Source of the DNA: Runella sp. SP2
GTDB lineage: Bacteria; Bacteroidota; Bacteroidia; Cytophagales; Spirosomataceae
Direction: 5' to 3'
Length of the DNA stretch: 64,000 bases
Assembly: GCF_003711225.1 (NCBI RefSeq)
Contig: NZ_CP031030.1
Location: 2,728,001 to 2,792,000 of the forward strand
Each line of letters begins with the position of its first letter. The first letter of the stretch is position 1. Position numbers and translations under genes: made by a program. Shown here in pieces: positions 60,001 to 64,000 of this stretch. The notes under the pieces were generated by a model. It had not been told where the DNA came from. It made no database searches and saw only the letters and a list, made by a program, of their open reading frames with translations.

Positions 60001-62830
60001 ATTAAATATCAACTACAGTAACATAAAAGATTTGACAGGAATCATTGGTTTTCAGTCACTTAAAACTCTGTCTTGCAATAACAACAAATTAACGTTTCTT
60101 CCAGAACTTCCAAGCAATTTAACCTACTTAAATATATCTTATAATTCAATAAAAAAGCTTAATAATTTACCTGAAAGCTTGAATCAACTAGATTGCAATT
60201 CAAACAATATGTTAGAAATAGAGGAATTACCCTCTTCGGTTTCCAACCTTAACTGTAATTACAACTCACTCACGACTTTACCAAAACTCCCTCAGAGTCT
60301 TACTTATTTGTATTGTAGCAATAATAATTTAATAAAACTCCCAGAGTTCCCTTCCGAGGTAAACATTGTTGCTCTCAATCAAAATCCTCAGCTAGAGTGT
60401 TTACCATTCCTCCCCCAAAAACTAAGAAATCTCAGCATTTATAATACAAAAATAAACTGCTTACCAAATTCAGTAAGCGGGGTCTCCATTAATGCTAACC
60501 CTTCACTTCTCCCATTTTGTGGAATTTCGGACACAAATCTACAAAAAGCCATTGCAGAGAGCTGTCCGAGTTGTTTTGATGATTGTATGAGAATAAATAC
60601 TAATGAAGCTCAAAAAGTAAAATCACTAGCCATTTCAGGAAAAAATATTACCAAAATTGTGGACTTACATTTTTTTCCAAATCTGGAATCGATTGACATT
60701 TCTAACAACCCTATTACCTGCCTTTCTCCCTTGCCAAACTCGGTATCTTCAATTAAAATTGATGAAGAAAAAATCAAATGTGTGTCAAGTGAAAATTTGA
60801 ATTTAAAAGTTTTCAACTCAAAAGGTGAAATAATTCCTAAGCCATCAGCCTGTAGTACTTTTATTCATGACATAAACTTTGCCAATGCTATTCGGCGAAG
60901 CTGTTCAACTTGTATCGACGATTGTAATTATTTATTGCCGCCTGCCGCAACACTCACTTACCTATCAATAACCTACAGCAATATAACCGATTTAACTGGC
61001 ATTGAAGGATTTGCGTCTCTTCAGTCTCTGTATGCTTCTGGAAATTTACTCAAAACATTACCCACATTGCCCTCTACTTTACGCACGCTCGAAGTAAGGG
61101 CTAATGCTCTACAATCCATTCCCTCTCTGCCTGATAATATTACTGAATTATACATCAGTAATAACTCCTTAACACAGTTACCTACGCTTCCAAACAGGTT
61201 ACAAAGGCTAGATTTAATCAACAATAAAATTTCAGCAATTCCGACGCTACCCTCTACTTTAATAGACCTACGTTGCTCTTCTAATCAAATCACCTGCCTT
61301 CCATCCATACCCTTTTCACTTACTTATTTTCAATTCGACAGTCACAAAATTGGATGCTTAAAAAACCTAAAAAGCGGAATTTCATTGATTGGCTATAATA
61401 ATGCTTCGTTTACCACTTACCCCGAATGTAGCAACCCCATTATTCTTTCGGACGTTACTGCCAATACCCCTAATCCTGTGACACCAAGCACAACCGTTTC
61501 ATTGACTGTAAAACGCAACTATACAGGTACTGTAGCCATAAAATGGCAGCGTAAAAAATTAAACGACAGTGATTATTCTGACTTGAAAATTGATACCATC
61601 GCGACCGCTACCAATGCCGACTTTGTCTATACACTCCCCAACGTAACTGTCGCCGACAATGGCAGTGAGTATCGGTTGGTGGTCACTTCTGCTTGTTCTG
61701 GAACATTCACGGCCAAAGCATTTACGTTGGCGGTAAAAGATGAATCGCTGTCGCCACCCACAATCACGGCAAGCCCACGAGATACAGTCTGTTTATCCCA
61801 AACGATTCGGCTCACTTCCAATTGTCCTCCCACCTCCGCTACCCTTTGGAGCACAGGAGAAAACGCACCCTTTATCGACATCCATTCGTCCACGCAAACA
61901 AGTCGAACTTTTACGGCAAAATGCAGCACAGGCGCCATTCAATCGCCCGAAAGCCCCGTTAAAACCGTTGTTTGGAAACCTTTTGAGGTGATTCTCATCA
62001 ACATTGGCCAGTCAAAAAGTGCAACCAAACAGGGGCAAAATGTTTCACTTTCTGCTTGGAACTCCCAATTTGTCACCCCCGACAATGGTCCTTCTTTGGC
62101 CTTTAGCTCACAAACAAACCCTAGCATCTATTATCTCGATAATCCCAACAAAATTCAACCTCGTTTTTGGACAGCTTACGTTGATATTTGTGATGTTTCT
62201 AACGAAGGTTCGGTTTCATTTGACATGCTAGCGACTCCAGAGATTGGTATTCCCGTTTCCTTCAATACGCATGAAAATAATGCACCCTATTTTATGTACG
62301 CCAATAGAGACGGTTTTACTGAGTTATATGCCCAAAACCACCCTAATTTTGGTTTCTACGCAGAAAACGAAAATAAACAAAACCGCTACGATGATGGACT
62401 AGCAGCTGGTTTGTACAAACTCAGTATTCGTTATTGGCCTCAAAAAGGGCTTGGACTCGCTCCTTCTTTAAGATTTCCACAGGGTATTTCCACTTCTTAC
62501 CAAGAACACTGGTTTCGTATTCAATCAAAGATGAGGACTTCCTCGGCTAGGCGCTCCGTTGACTCATCGCCAGACGCCCCTTTATTTAGTATTACACCTA
62601 ACCCAGCCACTACTACCGCCGTTTTAAGCGTGAAACAAGCCAAACACCAAGAAATTCAGTATGAATGGCTGGACCTTACTGGACGGGTTCATCATAAAAG
62701 TCAATTTGTCGCCGAAACAGACAATCACACGGAGCAGCTTAACATTACGCGCTTGCCAACGGGGCTTTATTTTCTACGAATAACCACCCCAACCCAGCAA
62801 GTAAATTTGAAAGTAACCAAACTAGATTAA
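57008..62830 (+). CDS. Giant leucine-rich-repeat surface protein with T9SS sorting domain
   Basis: 1940 residues from ATG 57008, where the signal peptide starts (SNICKWLFLVLTGIVGTFPT then QAQ); a 56966 start adds 14 non-signal residues. Residues 40-1475 contain eight modules, each opening with a Cys-rich cap (for example AIREVCPTCIDD, AIKRQCPTCLDDC, AIRRSCSTCIDDC), then I-x-x-L-x-GI-x-x-F, then 1-9 LRRs of about 20 residues (NLPxxLxxLxCSNNQL type, similar to YopM/IpaH bacterial repeats). Next come two Ig-like domains (about 1480-1660) and a further beta-domain. The last 85 residues are a type-A T9SS sorting domain (FSITPNPATTTAVLSV ... GLYFLRITTPTQQVNLKVTK). It is predicted to be exported across the outer membrane and anchored or released. 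Confidence 0.94.
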   Translation: MKPILLSLTVSNICKWLFLVLTGIVGTFPTQAQTITDNAFAGAIREVCPTCIDDANKLLFPATSLTSLDISNKGISDLTGIGGFTSLKSLNCHSNKLTQLPTLPSTLTTLQCDVNQITSLPTLPAGLTTLSCSYNQLPFLPNLPTTLTALACNNNQLTNLPDLPNTLTSLTCSNNQLAALPNALPAGLKTLFCLSNKLTQLPTLPNSLTTLYCQENQISCLPALPSSLSVLYLDTDKISCLPTVVSGLKVYNARGNLAEEMGICVTISNPVLLTAIKSRCSACFDNCNNLTPYAFTLTYLELDGLSTNSLSGIEHFKSLQNLSCRYAQLESLPDNLPNSLLRLDVQNNKITSLPNLPPNIQHLQLAQNKLTKIDSLPAALRQLYCNNNLIAFLPKLPSTLTLLDCSNNLLRTLPASLSNLNSLIAYNNQLIELPPIPSQLSTLDVKSNSLTKLPSLPSQLSSLYCDNNSITCLPLLPNSIYSISINNNPISCIPNKIIDRIVYLNGKELPLCGIANINLIAAVQKVCPSCFDECLKIKTEEIEKITNLDLSGQNISSLEGIDLFTSLESLNISNNPITCLYNLPKNLLSLTIDTDKITCIPDSLPALKVYNSLGQLIPTPEKCVKILDNVLANRIRSSCYSCINECNILLPRSQSLTQLTIYQTNGIEELVKLKALTHLSCYNCEGEKLPNLPKNLRLLNWSIGKLTRVENLPDSLIEAHLSSNQITEIINLPTKLKILSIPNNKLKTLQNLSIFLEKIDASSNQISSIDNLPNTLIELNVRYNQLSSLPDLPSTLQVINCSQNPLITCLPFLPRGLKSLEIYGNSEIKCLPNKVDNLTLGTNYTNPLPICGLGDPNLILAIREVCNNCFNSCFEINYEEALKITNLEISGKAINNLVGLENFPNIQTLNISNNNIVCIPFLPENLISLTIDAEKITCLPTHNPNLRVYDKSGQLINTPALCPERIFDSNFAQAIKRQCPTCLDDCNNLLPPAKTLEQLNINYSNIKDLTGIIGFQSLKTLSCNNNKLTFLPELPSNLTYLNISYNSIKKLNNLPESLNQLDCNSNNMLEIEELPSSVSNLNCNYNSLTTLPKLPQSLTYLYCSNNNLIKLPEFPSEVNIVALNQNPQLECLPFLPQKLRNLSIYNTKINCLPNSVSGVSINANPSLLPFCGISDTNLQKAIAESCPSCFDDCMRINTNEAQKVKSLAISGKNITKIVDLHFFPNLESIDISNNPITCLSPLPNSVSSIKIDEEKIKCVSSENLNLKVFNSKGEIIPKPSACSTFIHDINFANAIRRSCSTCIDDCNYLLPPAATLTYLSITYSNITDLTGIEGFASLQSLYASGNLLKTLPTLPSTLRTLEVRANALQSIPSLPDNITELYISNNSLTQLPTLPNRLQRLDLINNKISAIPTLPSTLIDLRCSSNQITCLPSIPFSLTYFQFDSHKIGCLKNLKSGISLIGYNNASFTTYPECSNPIILSDVTANTPNPVTPSTTVSLTVKRNYTGTVAIKWQRKKLNDSDYSDLKIDTIATATNADFVYTLPNVTVADNGSEYRLVVTSACSGTFTAKAFTLAVKDESLSPPTITASPRDTVCLSQTIRLTSNCPPTSATLWSTGENAPFIDIHSSTQTSRTFTAKCSTGAIQSPESPVKTVVWKPFEVILINIGQSKSATKQGQNVSLSAWNSQFVTPDNGPSLAFSSQTNPSIYYLDNPNKIQPRFWTAYVDICDVSNEGSVSFDMLATPEIGIPVSFNTHENNAPYFMYANRDGFTELYAQNHPNFGFYAENENKQNRYDDGLAAGLYKLSIRYWPQKGLGLAPSLRFPQGISTSYQEHWFRIQSKMRTSSARRSVDSSPDAPLFSITPNPATTTAVLSVKQAKHQEIQYEWLDLTGRVHHKSQFVAETDNHTEQLNITRLPTGLYFLRITTPTQQVNLKVTKLD
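57149..61430 (+). repeat. Nested protein repeat: eight capped LRR modules, long/short alternation
   Basis: The first cap cysteines are at residues 48, 280, 527, 639, 866, 979, 1186 and 1299 (codons at 57149, 57845, 58586, 58922, 59603, 59942, 60563, 60902). Modules 2, 4 and 6 are long (247, 227, 207 residues) and end in a LPLCGI-type C-cap; modules 3, 5 and 7 are short (112-113) and end in a KVYN/GQLI-type cap. The long-plus-short unit repeats at 359, 340 and 320 residues, shrinking by about one LRR each time. Confidence 0.85.
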
Positions 62831-62837
62831 CCTCTCC

Positions 62838-62864
62838 AAAGCCGACCAACCGTCGGCTTTTTTT
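62838..62864 (+). terminator. Intrinsic terminator of the LRR gene
   Basis: AAAGCCGAC (62838-62846) pairs with GTCGGCTTT (62852-62860), followed by TTTT. It is 8 bp after the stop. Confidence 0.93.
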
Positions 62865-62902
62865 AGTACTTTCGCCTTCCTAAACTGAACCATTTCAACC
62901 CT

Positions 62903-64000
62903 ATGAAACGATTTTTGTTGGCCTTTTCATCGGTAGTGTGCCTGAGTTTTTGTGGCTTTGCCCAACCTGCACCTAAACAAGCACAGTGGTCAAAATTATA
63001 CATCGCTCCCGACAAACGGGTCATTTCGCGCGGCGATGGCAAACCGTTCTTTTGGTTGGGAGATACCGCTTGGGAATTATTTCATCGGCTGACCAAAGAA
63101 GAGGCAGATTTTTACCTCAAACGTCGTGCAGAACAAGGCTTTACCGTCATTCAGGCCGTGGCTTTGGCAGAGTTTGACGGACTGGGGCAGCCCAACCAAT
63201 ACGGACAGCTTCCCTTAAAAAACAATGACCCTTCGCAGCCCAATGAGTTGTATTTCCAACACGTTGACTATGTAGTAAACAAAGCAGCCTCGTTGGGGCT
63301 TGTGATTGGAATGCTGCCTACGTGGGGGGATAAATTCAACAAAAAATGGGGCGTCGGCCCCGAGGTTTTTACGCCCGAAAACGCCCGAATATATGGTCAA
63401 TGGCTTGGAAAACGTTATAAAGGAAAGCCGATTGTTTGGATTTTGGGCGGCGACCGCAACCCCGAAACCGAAAAACATTTTGCTATCATCAATGCCATGG
63501 CCGAGGGCCTCAAAGCAGGTCACGGAGGCACCCAACTTATGACCTATCATCCCATGGGTGGTAGCAATTCAGCCGCGTTTTTTCACAAAGAAAACTGGCT
63601 CAATTTCAATATGTTCCAGTCGGGACACTCGGCAAAAAACGCCAAAAATTACGTCATGCAGCGCCAAAATTACCAGCTCTTTCCCGTAAAGCCTACCCTC
63701 GATGGTGAGCCTCGCTACGAAGACCATCCGATTGATTGGAAACCTGAAAAGGATTATTTCAATTCGCACGATGTTCGTCAGGCCGCTTGGTGGGCAATGC
63801 TTTCGGGCGGCGCAGGCCATACTTACGGCGACCACAACGTTTGGCAGTTTTTTGACCCAAACCGCAATCCCGCCATTTCGGTAGCCCGCACGCATTGGCG
63901 GGCAGCCACAAACCACGAAGGGGCTTGGCAAATGGGATACATGCGTAAGCTTTTTGAAGCTTATCCTTGGGCGCAACTAATACCTGACCAAGGCGTTCTG
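62903..64000 (+). CDS. DUF4038/GH140-like glycosidase (5' part, runs off the window)
   Basis: 366 codons visible, with an open frame to the window end. Signal peptide MKRFLLAFSSVVCLSFCGFA is followed by the DUF4038 start: NKRVISRGDGKPFFWLGDTA-type sequence (SRGDGKPFFWLGDTAWELFH). Then EEADFYLKRRAEQGFTVIQA, WILGGDRNPETEKHF (Asp/Glu of the barrel), GGTQLMTYHPMGG, LDGEPRYEDHP and AWWAMLSGGAGHTYGDHNVW. These blocks are those of apiosidase-like (GH140) and related TIM-barrel glycosidases, which cut apiose side chains from plant pectin or similar substrates. The C-terminal domain is outside the window. A carbohydrate-degrading role in the periplasm is likely; substrate is not certain. Confidence 0.88.
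   Translation, partial: MKRFLLAFSSVVCLSFCGFAQPAPKQAQWSKLYIAPDKRVISRGDGKPFFWLGDTAWELFHRLTKEEADFYLKRRAEQGFTVIQAVALAEFDGLGQPNQYGQLPLKNNDPSQPNELYFQHVDYVVNKAASLGLVIGMLPTWGDKFNKKWGVGPEVFTPENARIYGQWLGKRYKGKPIVWILGGDRNPETEKHFAIINAMAEGLKAGHGGTQLMTYHPMGGSNSAAFFHKENWLNFNMFQSGHSAKNAKNYVMQRQNYQLFPVKPTLDGEPRYEDHPIDWKPEKDYFNSHDVRQAAWWAMLSGGAGHTYGDHNVWQFFDPNRNPAISVARTHWRAATNHEGAWQMGYMRKLFEAYPWAQLIPDQGVL

Noticed and set aside
57008-62830. CRISPR-like or tandem-DNA repeat reading of the LRR gene
   Set aside because: The periodicity is in the protein (about 20-residue LRRs); the DNA copies differ widely and there are no constant repeats with unique spacers.

Overview
The window looks like a chromosomal segment of a Bacteroidota bacterium, most likely order Cytophagales (Spirosomaceae-type, e.g. 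Runella/Dyadobacter relatives; the genus is inference). The evidence is a type IX secretion C-terminal sorting domain on the giant leucine-rich-repeat protein, a DUF4249 lipoprotein paired with a carboxypeptidase-regulatory-domain TonB receptor, a DUF4175 protein, LytTR/TPR-histidine-kinase signalling, and promoters of the TTG-N20-TAnnTTTG type (best seen before the tRNA). GC is in the mid-40s by eye, with AT-rich islands. Both ends cut genes: a short-chain dehydrogenase at the left and a DUF4038/GH140-type glycosidase at the right.

Layout. 1-8.3 kb: SDR, acyltransferase, metallophosphoesterase, a C1q-like secreted protein, cytochrome P450, lipB, a BadF-type sugar kinase, nudK and a divergent DeoR regulator. 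8.3-14.2 kb: DUF1361 membrane protein, sucC, recQ, a DUF2027-Smr protein, a TMEM220-like protein and a cupin. 14.2-26.4 kb: M14 peptidase, two unknown genes, TerC, oligopeptidase B, the DUF4249/TonB-receptor pair and fadJ. 26.5-27 kb: tRNA-Arg(ACG) with promoter and terminator, followed by a leftover winged-helix fragment. 27-36.6 kb: alpha/beta hydrolase, aconitase, NupC transporter, M48 and DPP4 peptidases, a Uma2 pseudogene with two nonsense codons, an exported L7/L12-like protein and an unknown secreted protein. 36.8-43 kb: LytTR/histidine-kinase pair, an old-yellow-enzyme reductase, and an exported RraA-like plus enolase-superfamily pair. 43-50.1 kb: seven minus-strand genes forming an envelope locus (MotB-like double OmpA protein, two membrane-anchored helix-hairpin-helix paralogues, lipoprotein, coiled-coil membrane protein, zinc-dependent phospholipase C family protein, CARDB-like protein). 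50.5-64 kb: small secreted protein, DUF4175 coiled-coil giant, penicillin-acylase-type Ntn hydrolase, the 1940-residue LRR/T9SS protein and the GH140-like enzyme.

How it works together. Much of the window is ordinary housekeeping: TCA-cycle enzymes (sucC, acn), lipoate transfer, beta-oxidation and DNA repair. Around these is a strong extracytoplasmic peptide-degradation theme (M14, oligopeptidase B, DPP4, M48) and nutrient uptake (TonB receptor/DUF4249, NupC). The regions most worth attention are the 43-50 kb envelope locus, whose combination of domains I do not recognise as a described system; the LRR protein, which is built from a nested higher-order repeat; and several families of structured intergenic palindromes, three of which share an unusual three-arm architecture. 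No CRISPR array, insertion sequence, prophage or rRNA gene was seen.
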